Origin: Ectobius pallidus | Lineage: Eukaryota > Arthropoda > Insecta > Blattodea > Ectobiidae | Direction: 5' to 3' | DNA: 64,000 nucleotides | NCBI GenBank assembly: GCA_964059195.1 | Contig: CAXKWD010000003.1 | Coordinates: 20,070,606 to 20,134,605 of the forward strand | Shown: piece by piece, positions 11,793 through 22,700 of the stretch | How positions within the stretch are numbered: the first letter of the stretch is position 1 | Layout: every line of letters starts with the position of its first letter | Position numbers and translations under genes: made by a program | Notes under the pieces: model-generated | Told to the model about the DNA's origin: nothing | Seen by the model: only the letters and a program-made list of their open reading frames with translations | Database searches by the model: none

Positions 11793-11848
<56 letters not shown>
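11793..11848. repeat. (CT)n microsatellite
   Basis: Nearly perfect dinucleotide tract of about 28 units, directly abutting the 3' end of an inverted SINE-B copy. It probably arose from that SINE's tail. Confidence 0.9.
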
Positions 11849-11851
<3 letters not shown>

Positions 11852-12085
11852 CTATGCCCCCATGTTGGGGTGAAGGACCTCCAAGTGGAGGTTTCTGATT
11901 ACCTATCTGAATTTTGTTACGCTTATTTTCCGAGAGAGAGCAGAGGGACAGGTGGTAAGCCCATCGCCTCTCAACCCCCCTCCGGAAACTAAGGCATTAC
12001 TTGGACGTGAAAGGGCCGTGAAATTTTGTCCACAGGCTCTAATTTAGGCTGGGAGTTCTTTTACGTGCCGTAAATCTACGACACG
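11849..12085 (-). mobile_element. SINE-B, 5'-truncated
   Basis: Inverted body of the SINE seen in full at 25190-25568. Shared blocks include CCCCCATGTTGGGG, CTCCAAGTGGAGG, GGTAAGCCCATCGCCTC and ACGTGCCGTAAATCTACGAC. The tRNA-like head is missing. Confidence 0.65.
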
Positions 12086-13026
12086 GGTTAATGGCAGCAG
12101 GTGACGTATTAATCGCCGCGGTGATGCCTTACGTGTCCAGTAACGAGCTGACGATTTTATCAGATAAAATCGCACCCTTGCGATCCGAGGAAAGTTAATA
12201 TTAGATAAACGATCGTGTTGGTCTATATCCGAGGAATTGCTAAACGTTATTTTTGCACTACTTAACTAATTAGTGGTACTTATGAATGTTGTTGCCGTGG
12301 ATCGTAAGTTGACATTCCCACACGCAATCTTGTTGCTATGTGCGGTAAGTGTTTCCGTGCGGTTATGAATTTACTTACGGCACTCATCATAATACAAGCC
12401 TTATGGACAAGGCCCCCCAGGACAAATATTTGGTTCGCATAACAACAAACACATGCGAATCACTTTCTGAAATAAACATCCATCTTCAATATTGTATACA
12501 GTATACATAATATTTTCAGGTAATATCACAATTAATATAATTACATTGATATAAATAATCATCGTGCAAAAAAATAGCATGCAATACTCGTGCCATAAGC
12601 GCATAACGGATCTCGGAAATTGAAGAAAACTCTTTCCTCGATCCGTATGCATCGCAATATACTATTGTCAATATCAAACACGCGGCTAATGAGTGGAATA
12701 GTCGATAGAATCCGGACCTCTCGTTACATTACTTATGATAAACGCCAGCAGAAGACATGTACGAGGTGTGACTCAGGTCAACAGCCTGTTTAATTCTGTA
12801 CATCCAGTTCGAGCCCCGTGTTCAGTATGTTAATATATAACCACACTCAGCTCGTGTGAGAAAACGTGCTCATCAGTAGCCTCTGTGGTCCATGACACGA
12901 CACGCGTCTGTGTCACATCCTTAATTCACTGGAAGCGAAAGTCCATAATTAAGGATTCTATTAAGTGCCAGTATGGTGCTTTAAAAGATTTGTTGGGATG
13001 GGAAAGTGTCTGTGTCTGTACGCGCC
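12086..13026. other. Unassigned DNA leading into 161-bp repeat
   Basis: No gene. A block near 12600-12665 (CTCGGAAATT...CCTCGATCCGTATGCATCGCAATAT) resembles the first 110 bases of the window. From about 12965 the sequence (AGTGCCAGTATGGTGC) is the left flank of the dispersed repeat amplified in the next array. Confidence 0.4.
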
Positions 13027-13981
13027 ATAACTCAAATACGCTTTATCAGATTTTCATGAAACTTGGTATACGCATTTATAACGCCCATGGGAAGAAGCCT
13101 ATAGATATTGGACCAAATCGGTTGTCCGGTACCGGAGTAATGCCCAATTTAGTGCCTGTTTTTATGGTAATGTTTTAGAAAAGCGCGTTAACTCAAATAC
13201 GCTTTATCGGATTTTTATGAAACTTGGTATACGCATTTATAACGCCCATGGGACGAAGCCTGTAGATATTGGACCAAATCGGTTGTCCGGTACCGGAGTA
13301 ATGCTCAATTTAGTGCCTGTTTTATGGAAATGTATTAGAAAAGTGCGATAACTCAAATACGCTTTATCGGATTTTCATGAAACTTGGTATACGCATTTAT
13401 AACGCCCATGGGACGAAGCCTGTAGATATTGGACCAAATCGGTTGTCCGGTACCGGAGTAATGCCCAATTTAGTGCCTGTTTTTATGGAAATGTATTAGA
13501 AAAGTGCGATAACTCAAATACGCTTTATCGGATTTTCATGAAACTTAGTATACGCAATTATAACGTCCATGGGACGAAGCCTATAGATATTGGACCAAAT
13601 CGGTTGTCCGGTACCGGAGTAATCCCCAATTTAGTGCCTGTTTTTATGGTAATATGTTACAAAAGCGCGATAACTCAAATACGCTTTATCGGATTTTCAT
13701 GAAAGTTGGTATACGCATTTATAACATTCATGGGAAGAAGCCTGTAGATATTGGACCAAATCAGTTGTCCGGTACCGGAGTAATGCCCAATTTAGTGCCT
13801 GTTTTACTCTATGGTAATATATTAGAAAAGCGCGATAACTCAAATACGCTTTATCGGATTTTCATGAAACTTGGTATACGCATTTATAACGTCCATGGGA
13901 AGAATCCTATAGATATTGGACCAAATCGGTTGTCCGGTACTGGAGTAATGCCCAATTTAGTGCCTACTTTATGGTAATATA
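13027..13981. repeat. Six-copy tandem array, 161-bp unit
   Basis: Units start at about 13027, 13188, 13348, 13509, 13670 and 13835 (periods 161, 160, 161, 161, 165). Each has ATAACTCAAATACG, GAAACTTGGTATACGC, ATTGGACCAAATCGGTTG and CCGGTACCGGAGTAATG. Single, more diverged copies of the same unit lie at about 17830-18050, 20055-20400, 52085-52330 (-) and 54630-55000. The array is therefore a local amplification within a dispersed repeat. Open frames across it are not supported as genes. Confidence 0.85.
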
Positions 13982-14447
13982 CAGTGAGTCCCACGCAAGA
14001 GTTGGCCAATGACGCGGGTTTCTGCGTCGCGGCTGGCACAGCTCCAACTCCCGAGCGATCGGGTGAATTATCTACGCAAATAATGCCGCGGTCGTTGAAA
14101 TGATTCAGGTTCTCACATTTACAGTTAAAATTACAATGAAAATAACCACGTACCTCATCATAAGAGATGTTGGAAATGTCCTCCTCTTGCATCCAGACAA
14201 TACTGGCACCTTTTTAGGAAATTTTTTTTCACGCGCGTAAGTTCAGCTTCCGAGACAGAGTTACTTTCTCTTTTGATAGGCCTATGTGATATTGTCATTA
14301 AGTTCTTCTAACAGTATGTAAATATTATTTATGGGGAAACTTGAAAAATAAAGTGTATAGGTCAATTTCCCATACATAAGAAGAACTTAAAGACAATATC
14401 ACAAGAGAATCCCGCGTCATTGGCCAACTCTTGCGTGGGACTCACTG
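13982..14447. mobile_element. MITE with perfect 37-bp TIRs
   Basis: The inverted repeats at 13982-14018 and 14411-14447 match perfectly over 37 bp (starting CAGTGAGTCCCACGC). They are flanked by TA on both sides (13980-13981, 14448-14449), the mark of Tc1/mariner/pogo transposition. The host repeat resumes at once after the right TA. A second inner inverted repeat (about 14283-14310 against 14375-14402) is present. No transposase. The perfect ends suggest recent insertion. Confidence 0.75.
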
Positions 14448-14449
14448 TA

Positions 14450-14595
14450 GTAGAATGAATTTATCAAATGCAAATCAGTTATGATGACATGTTGTTTTAC
14501 TGTGTTCATATACGGCTTTGGAAGTTGCAATGCAGTTGGCTTTGACAAATAACACTATTTCTTCACATAAGCTTATCAAACAATTATCGTTAAAC
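14450..14595. repeat. Remainder of the 161-bp dispersed repeat
   Basis: The continuation after the MITE (CAAATCAGTTATGATGACA, GGCTTTGGAAGTTGCAATGC, TTTGACAAATAACAC) matches the 3' part of the copies at 20055-20400 and 54630-55000. Confidence 0.55.
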
Positions 14596-14599
14596 TGAG

Positions 14600-14735
14600 C
14601 GTGGTGGCCGTGAGGGTAACGTCTTGGACTCTCATTCTGGAAGTCTCTAGTTCAAATCCCATAGTCGGTCAATTTGAATTTCGTTTTATGTGAGTGTGCG
14701 TTGTCAAAATATCACAATCTGTGTAGTTCTGCTGA
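14600..14735 (+). repeat. tRNA-like SINE fragment (SINE-D)
   Basis: An A-box-like GGTGGCCGTGAGGG and B-box-like AGTTCAAATCC lie within 60 bp, followed by GTCGGTCAATTTGA. A related tail occurs at about 53140-53245. No full tRNA cloverleaf. Confidence 0.4.
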
Positions 14736-15439
14736 TGCTGGACTATTTTTATTCTGATTAAAAAAAACACTTCCGTAAGTCTTGCTTAACGAATCAACCT
14801 GGAGCTTAACTCGGAAATCAATTTTAAGAAACTTATTTTCTGCATATCATATTTGAAATAATTACTGATTAAACGAAAGCATTAAGGCACTTTGTTATAT
14901 CTGTTTACCGGATTTTATTTATTTATTTGTCTTGAGACACATCCAATTATAATGTTCTCTTATACAGAGTGACTACATGAAATGCCCTAACTCGGAAATC
15001 AATTTTAAAAAATAACTTATTTTCTCCATATCATAATTGCAATTATCACTGATTAAACAAAAACATTCTGGCACTTTGTTTCATCAGTTTACCTGATTTT
15101 ATTACTATTGTTATTAGTTTGATTTTTAAGAAGGTTATCTTATAGCTGTCTTACACCATCTCTATATTTTCCAATATTCACCGATTTTGTTCCATATGGA
15201 AATGATAATGCATTCATGATGTAAATGTTGTTATTCAGCAAGTTTATGGGACTCTCGATTATGTATCTGCTGTCATTTCGAGCACGTGTCAATGAATTTT
15301 ACATGTGAAGTAGAAATCTATGTTCCTTAAGCATCCGCTCTATTTGATTATCTTGCATCGCGGAAACGTCGTAATTCCAAAGTACTTATTGCCATCCAAC
15401 CATATACCGAATTTTACGGACCATAAGACGCACTGTGGG
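14736..15439. other. Unassigned DNA with a diverged tandem duplication
   Basis: Two roughly 125-bp copies (about 14800-14925 and 14975-15105) share AACTCGGAAATCAATTTTA and CACTTTGTT with ACCTGATTTTATT. A further inverted copy is near 51800-51930. No coding evidence. Confidence 0.45.
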
Positions 15440-15615
15440 AATTTCCTGTGGATCACATTTATACTTTTATTGATCAAACAAGGACAAAGAGGGTCTCCTT
15501 GGGTGAGTGTTCAGCCCAATGCAGGGGCCACCTCCGAAGGAACACGAACACATAGGACGAGACACATCAGTCGTTCACACATTCACGCTGAACAAGGTGC
15601 TGATGGGATGAAATG
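15440..15615 (-). repeat. SINE-C partial copy
   Basis: Inverted segment of the SINE at 9830-10226: TGGGTGAGTGTTCAGCCCAA, GGGGCCACCTCCGAAGG, ACACATAGGACGAGA and the GAACAAGG block are shared. Confidence 0.5.
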
Positions 15616-16164
15616 GGGGGAGATACCCCCATACCCCTACAAATCGCACGGGAATTCTTGCTGGATCATTGAGTCAGTAATCAGAATCATGGAATCGCGA
15701 TTGCTGAAACACCTTTAGCCTATCAGTGAATTGACTTGCATTAAATTTCAGTTTCGGAATTTTGCTGAAACAAGCCTATGTATATCTGTACAAAGGAGCA
15801 TTCACATGATGCCTTTGGCATAGTGATTAGCTGTGGAAATAATAAAGTTGTTTTCGTCAAATACTGTGTTGACGATTTTTGGACTGTGACTTATGATGTC
15901 CATATGCACGTTGAGATGCTTATATATGAGAGATTAATAAATCATGAGTGATGTGGCTAGCATCTTGAATGTCACCTCTGTCAGGGGTCAATTGAATTAT
16001 TCAGATATCACAAAGTGTACTTCCATTGAGCATTACTTATGTCAGCTACTCGACACAATCAAGATTCATGTTTTATTTTTGCTCTCTCTTGTCGTCATAG
16101 CGAAAAATCGATTACGATCTCGATATTACTCGTTGATGCGAAAAAGTGTTTACCTAAAAATATC

Positions 16165-16975
16165 TCTCTATATATAAAAGGCTTTGTCCTGACTGACTGA
16201 CTGACAGGAATCAACGTAGAGCCTAATTTTTGACAGTACCTTCGTTTCATAATGTAAGTGCTCACTAAGAAAGGATTTTGCAAAATTTTGATTTTAAATG
16301 CCAAAAATAAAATGTTTTAGAGTATACTTAATCCCTTTTTACACAGAATTATCAAATCCAAATCACAGTTGGCATGGCAACATATTGTTTCCAGTGGTCT
16401 CAGATGGGTTTGGAAATAATTGAAGTGGGACTTTGACAATTTAGAAAAGCTATCAATATATTTCATGTTGTAAATAAATATTAAGGAATGAAATCCACTA
16501 AAATAATGCAGTCACATAAATTTCTCTACCCTGGACATAGAGAAAACAATACGAGGTATGGTAATATGTGACTTATATAATTATATCGCAGGTTTTTAGG
16601 GAAGGAAGAATGAAAATGATATTTGTAATTGCATCCCCAAAACGGTTGTATGGTAACATGAGAGTGAGAAATAAAATATTCCGCAAAGACAATACAATTT
16701 TATGTTACCGTAATTTCTGTTTCTTCTTATTTGAACCCCTACCAGGCTTGGTGTGTAGAAGCGATGGGATGCAGAATTCTACATCATATATGAGCCATAA
16801 AAAGTTATATCAAGCGTTTTCTGAGGGAATAGTTTGAGTGTGATAAGTCGTTCTTCCTATTTCAAATTCTAAATACCTATATTAGGACTTATAATTTAAA
16901 AATTGAAAGTCCTTCATAAGTTAATTTCCAATTACAAAATAGAAAACCCGGGCAACGCCGGGCCTTTTAAGCTAG
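16165..16975 (+). mobile_element. Helitron-like family A, full-length copy
   Basis: Starts with TCTCTATATATAAAAGGC, has a GACTGACTGACTGAC run near the 5' end, and ends in hairpin CCCGGGCAACGCCGGG followed by CCTTTTAAGCTAG and T. About 811 bp, opposite in orientation to the copy at 3833-4666. No Rep/helicase coding, so non-autonomous. Confidence 0.65.
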
Positions 16976-17136
16976 TATTCATATATAGCTGTACGGCGTA
17001 CTGAACCGCAGTAAAAATTACTTTTTGTATTTGCTAGTCTACCTGATAAAAGTGGTCTCTTTAGATATGGATCATTGTTAAGCTCCGATTTTTTTAAAAT
17101 CATAGTCGTTAAAGATTAATTACAATAATTAATGAT

Positions 17137-17811
17137 TAGGGTTCGGATGTTTATGATATGTCATATTTTTATTCTGACCTCCATTCTCGCCGCAAACACA
17201 AATTAAACATCAATTGCACATGTGTTATCCTAATCGGACCGTTTTTATTTCGCATATAAAGTCATATTTTGGTCATTTTCATGGTATTGGTCATATTTTG
17301 GTCATATTTGTAATTTAACGTCATATTGCGGTTATAAATTCGATAAAAGAGTACAATTATGCAGTATGTGCACTCAATTGTCGACTAAAATTTTTTTCCG
17401 AAAAGAGTCACGAATATTTTGGTTTTACTGTAACTGAAATGTGAAGGGACAATAACATGTAATAGCACAAATACCTCTTCCTCCTTGTAGTTAACAACTT
17501 CCAATATACGTATATATAAATATTTTTAGTTCACATTTGCAGTGGCATCTGGAAACATTAACAGATTAGAAGTTTTTTACAAGTAAAACTGTAAATCACC
17601 TGTAAAATTGTTAAAAAATGATTATCTGATTGAATTAATGTGATGTAATAATTTAGTGTCATTAAACTTTTAAATATGGAACATTTATTTTTATAAAATA
17701 TGTTCCTTTATGAGGTCATATTTAGGATTTTTGGGTCATATTTAGTCACTTTTAAAGTCATATTTTGCAGTCATATTTTCAATTTTTTAGGTCATAAACA
17801 TCCGAATCCTA
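17137..17811. mobile_element. TIR element, about 675 bp
   Basis: The ends at 17137-17156 and 17792-17811 are inverted repeats matching at 19 of 20 positions (TAGGGTTCGGATGTTTATGA on the left). The interior is made of TCATATTTTGG and GGTCAT words and has no ORF. The target duplication is unclear in the surrounding TTAATAAT sequence. Confidence 0.55.
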
Positions 17812-17824
17812 TTAATAATTATTA

Positions 17825-18050
17825 AGTGCTAGAATGATACTGTATGAAATTGTATGGTGGACGGGAAATGTCTACTCGTCCGTGTGTCTGTATGTGCGAT
17901 AACTCTAATAAGCTTTATCAGATTTCCTCCGGTACCGGAGTAATGCCCAATTTAGCGCCTAATTTAAGACTAAAATTATCAATAATACAAATCAGTTCTC
18001 ATGACAACAATATTGTTTACAGCGCCTAGGCTATCTGAAATAATAAGCAC
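17825..18050. repeat. Diverged, deleted copy of the 161-bp repeat family
   Basis: AGTGCTAGAATGATAC, GCGATAACTCTAATAAGC and the CCGGTACCGGAGTAATGCC block are present. The middle of the unit is deleted. Confidence 0.6.
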
Positions 18051-18890
18051 AGTCAATCGAATCTGTATCCGGGCCGAAAAATGGATAATATAAAGCAGTA
18101 ATTTTATATACTAATCTCTGGACTTATCAGGCTTTATCTGATTAATTATACCATACAACATTTACTGACCTATCTGATAACATCAATAACAGAAATTTGA
18201 CAAATTTGCATTTACCAGGTTTTCCCCTTGATGCTTCCTTTATCAATGAAGCGAAAATGTGTGCTTGTAGAGTAAGATTACCTCCACAACGTCTCTGGGT
18301 TTTTACGTATATATCTTAGGAGCGAGTCTCACCGCTCGTAGAGTTCCTGGCTAGGGGAGGTAGCTGCACCCTGATTGGATCAGCTCTCCTATCCCACTCC
18401 ACGTGTTGTCTGTCTCTCTCGCAGCGGCATCACCCCTCCACTCAACTATTATTGTATTTTCTACTTCTACGACGACATGCTGCATGATGTTCACTCTCTG
18501 CCCAGCGGTAGCTTACTGATCTTACGCGCACCAAATTCGCGCATCTTGGTAACGAGACGTAACGAGAAGCTCGCTGGCTGGGTTTGTCTTCAAGGCCAGA
18601 GACTTTGTGGGAATAATCCAACTCTACAATACATCTACATCCTAAATGTTAGTGCACAATAACAGTGGAAACCCCATAACAAAATCCATAAATCGAAGGG
18701 CTCGGTAAAAAGGTGGTACAAGTGACATCAGCCTAAAATTTTACTTCAAGTGATAAAACTACTCTCAGATGTGTGAATAGCTCAGGAAAAAAAAATTGTT
18801 TTTATCTTTAAATTGAAAAATATTAAACTTTTAAACAGAAAAAATAAGAACTGCTTTATTCCTGAGGTCTTCACATAACTGAGAGTAGGC
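18051..18890. other. Unassigned DNA upstream of the P450
   Basis: A GC-richer patch (18330-18660) contains a 95-codon open frame on the plus strand, but it has no P450 or other recognisable motif. I looked here for the missing N-terminal exons of the P450 and found nothing convincing. Confidence 0.4.
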
Positions 18891-18894
18891 CTAC

Positions 18895-19300
18895 TTTAAC
18901 TTAACTACTCAATGGCAATAGACAATTCCTAAGCAAACTAAAGGAATATTATCTAATTTATGAAACCCGAAGGTTCATTGCCACGTTTACCTGAGCCCGC
19001 CATTCAACCCTATTCTGCACTAACTCGATCCAACCATCCCTCGCAAATCCTACTTCCCTTATTCTATCCTAAAATTGTCCTCCCACCTATGTCTAGGTCT
19101 TCCAAGTGGTCTTTTCTCTTCGGGTCTCCTAGACAATACTTTTGAAATATATCTTTCCTCCTCCATGCATGCAACATGTCCAGTCCATTTCATTCTCCGT
19201 GATTTAATTACCCTTACCATATCCGGTGAAGAGCACAGGTCATGAAGCTCATCGTCATGCAATTTTCTACAGGCCCAAATATTCTCCTAAGCACCCTGTT
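18895..19300 (-). pseudogene. RTE-type LINE 3' end remnant
   Basis: The minus-strand frame at 19059-19262 reads the C-terminal tail common to RTE-like reverse transcriptase ORFs: RMKWTGHVACM, then RRPEEKRPLGRPRHRWEDN. The 3' UTR part (TTGCCATTGAG and TAAGT-like tail near 18905) matches the copy at 60266-60920, which carries the same tail motif. It is truncated and non-functional. It also serves as an uninterrupted relative of the 60-kb copy. Confidence 0.65.
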
Positions 19301-19562
19301 TTTGAATACTCTTAGATTATGTTCTTCATGAAGAGTAAGCAACCATGTCTCACATTTATATAATACAACCGGCAGGATAATAGTCTTTTAAATTTTTATA
19401 CCACGTGAAATAAAATTTTCTGCACTTGTCATTTGTACCATCTTTTTTTAAGCCCTTCAATTAATGTAGTTCATGATATTGTATATTGTATTGTATATTG
19501 AATATGTCCAACAATTATGGACAATCATCAGAGAGATATTCCATGTGTCACCCTGAATCAAA

Positions 19563-19680
19563 CTCTGGCTAGTTCAGTTGGGAGAGCACCGGCATAGAAA
19601 CCCGAAAGTCATGGTTTCGAATGCCCATGTCAGAGGAATTTCCCTCCTAAAATATTCTCCTGTTATGTTTAACAAAAGCT
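19563..19680 (+). repeat. SINE-A, degenerate copy
   Basis: TAGTTCAGTTGGGAGAGCA is the A box region, GGTTTCGAATGCC the B box region, followed by TCAGAGGAATTTCCCTCCTA. It is a diverged member of the family at 44.0-44.7, 47.4 and 56.6 kb, ending about 85 bp before the first visible P450 exon. Confidence 0.5.
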
Positions 19681-19766
19681 TTATTCTGTGGTTTCATGAA
19701 TACCTATCTCACTGTCTGCATCTTTCCAAAACACAGTTTGTATTTACTGAATTCTCTCTTCACCAG

Positions 19767-22700
19767 GGATGGAGAAGAGTGGTTAAAGTACAGACGCATC
19801 ATGAACAAGCTTATGCTGAAACCTGACAACGGCCAAGTGACAGCACCCTGTGAAGTCGTAGCAAACAACTTGGTAACCAACTGGAGCAAAAAGTACAGCA
19901 GTCGTGAACTTATAAACCTTGAGAATGATCTGTACCGATGGGCCATAGACAGTGAGTCCTTTGCTTCTAACTTTCTTAGATAAGTAAATAGAGAAGAAAT
20001 ATCTCACATATACAGCAGAAGCTTTGTGTATGACTTCCATTTCATGTTATTTTATGAAGTGCCAGAATGGCGCTTTCTGAGATTGTATTGTGGACTGTCT
20101 ATCTTTGTGTCTTTATGCATGATAACTCGAATTTGCTTTATCAGAATTTTTATAATACAGTACTTGGTATATGGATTTATAATGTCCATGGGACGAAGCT
20201 ATTAATTTTGAACCAAATCAGTTGACCAGTAATGGAGTAATGTTCAATTAGGTGCCTAATTTACGAAAATATTACACTGAATTCATCAAATGCAATTCAG
20301 TTGTCATGACAACAATATTGTTTGCAGTGTTCACATAGGGCTTTGAAAGTTGCAATAAACTGGGTTTTGACATAATTAGACATGCTAGTGATAGGAATTA
20401 TCCCACTTATTCCTTCTCATATGCTTATCAAACTTTCTCAAGAAACCGTGGTCTAAAACTCAATATTTCTTAAATATTAACTATTAACTCCTATTAACTC
20501 CATCTGGCACTTTTTTACATAATTTTCCTGATTTTATTATAGTTAGGGTAAGACTTATATGCACTAATAATGCTAATATATGCAAAAACAAACTCAAAAT
20601 GTGCTAAAAAATATGCTAAGTTTGTACAATATTCGCAGGTAAACGACTAATGTTATGGAACCATTTCTGTTGCAGCCATGATTGCAGTGTTCCTTGGTGA
20701 CAAATACCAGATGAATCAAGGGAACATAGAACACCTGGTAGCACAGTTCGCCTCTGTTGTGCATCTCATTTTCAAGGAAAGTGCTCGGCTCACTCTTGTA
20801 CCAGCAAAACTTGCTGCTTCCTTCAACATATCAGCATGGAGGAGTTTTGTATCTGCTGTAGATCTTGCCCTAGGCCTTGGTAAGTTTAAATGACTCATGG
20901 CTCCTGTAGATAATAATACATACAAGTGTAGTAGAAGATGAAAACATTTATTTATTTGAACCAAATAAATAAATCAACAACAACAAATCAGCTGATTGCT
21001 CAGTGCAAATGCTTTGAGACCCACTATGTATAGGGATCTGCATTTTTAATATTTGCAATAAAACATCCTTTTATTAGACTACAAATACTTCAAAATTCTT
21101 GGGAAACTTTTTTTAGCCTTTAATTAACTAGAATTGAGGTGAATTTGTTTCACAGAATAACACAAAATCAGATGTTAATGCAAATTTGTTATATTTATGA
21201 GCTTTATGCAAAAAGTAGCAGGAATTCACGATGCATGGTTGTTTTTCTCCATATGTATATGTAGATGTAGATGTAGATATGATCGTCCTGTAGATCCTGT
21301 GTTGAGGCTCAAGGATACAGAAATACATGCAATATTGCAACAACAATATATATACTGAACCTAAGCTGCCAAACTTATTTAAGCTGGAAATATTCGTCCA
21401 TATTGTAGAAGGTGTGAGCTATTAAAAATTCCTTGAGAAATCTTTTGAAAGATTTGCATTTGCTTTTAATACACAATTTAATATTTCTTGGAAGCTTATT
21501 ATCTGTATTGCAGAATAATAAGCACCTTTCTGAAAGAGTTTTAATGAATTAGCTGGTATATGTAAATCATTCATATTTCTAGTTGTACGTCCATGTACAC
21601 AGCAATTAGTTTGAAATATATCAACATTATCTACCATGTAACACATGATAGAGTATATATACTCCCCTGTGAGAGTGAGGACTTTTAATTTTTAATAACG
21701 GTTTATGAGATTCTCTTTTTTTCCCCACACATTATTCTTATTTCTTGTTTTTGTAACCTAAATACTTTCTCCCTTTGGGAAGAGTTGCCCCAGAATATGA
21801 TTCCATACCTCATTGCAGAGTGAAAATATGCAAAATATACTATGAGTAGCACATCCTGTTGTAATATGTCAATCAAAATTCTTAAAGCAAAACACGCTGA
21901 ACTCAGTTGAACTAATCATTTCAACGTGTGTCTTCCAGTCAAGATTTTGGTCAGTTTGTAGTCCTAAGAATTTTATGTTGCTAATTTCTTCTATGATTTG
22001 TATTTGATAATTAATTATAAGATTTGAAATACATCCATGGTTTGTTCTAAATTGGATAAACTGGGTCTTCCAAAATATTTTATCTTCAGTTTTAACACAG
22101 TTTGTTTTTTAAACCCGTACCTATCAGCTCAAACTGCTCCAAGTTGAGTATATTATTGATTCCATGTACGATTTTTGTTTCCTTAAATCCTTTTTAAAGA
22201 GATTTCAAAATTCCAAAATCTCTAAAGTGTTTCACAACACTTTAAAAACATGTAAATCTTTCAGAAATATTGTGAAATCTTTAGAAATAATGCAAAATCC
22301 ACAAAAAATAATGTGAAATCCTTAAAAAATAATGATTTTCATAAAAAAGAAAGACAATAAATGCAGGTCCCTATGTAGAATCAATCCTATGTAGTTAATT
22401 TAAAAACATTGTGGTCAGGGTTGCAACTGAAAGGGTCTGTTACCATTTTTCGCAATCATACCTGTGGACCATGACTTCTAATTTTAAGTAGTTATCTATA
22501 TCAGTGGTTCCCAAACTTTTCAGTACGCGGACCCCTTGAAAAAAATTAAAATTTCGCGGACACCCTCTGGGTTAAAAAACTAAATAAATACTTTGATTCA
22601 AATGTATTAAATTCAATAGACAAAATAACAATATCAATGCTAACAAACAGAGTTTACTCCTTAATGTGAACAGTGAAGCTGCTTTAGAAGATATGTAATT

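Noticed and set aside
13654..13977. 107-codon open frame across the 161-bp array, and a similar one at 12885-13178
   Set aside because: Repeat-derived; the frame repeats the same 50-residue segment and is not preserved in the dispersed copies.
18375..18662. 95-codon plus-strand frame considered as a missing P450 exon
   Set aside because: No helix A/B or presequence-like motif, and no donor in a phase matching the exon at 19767.
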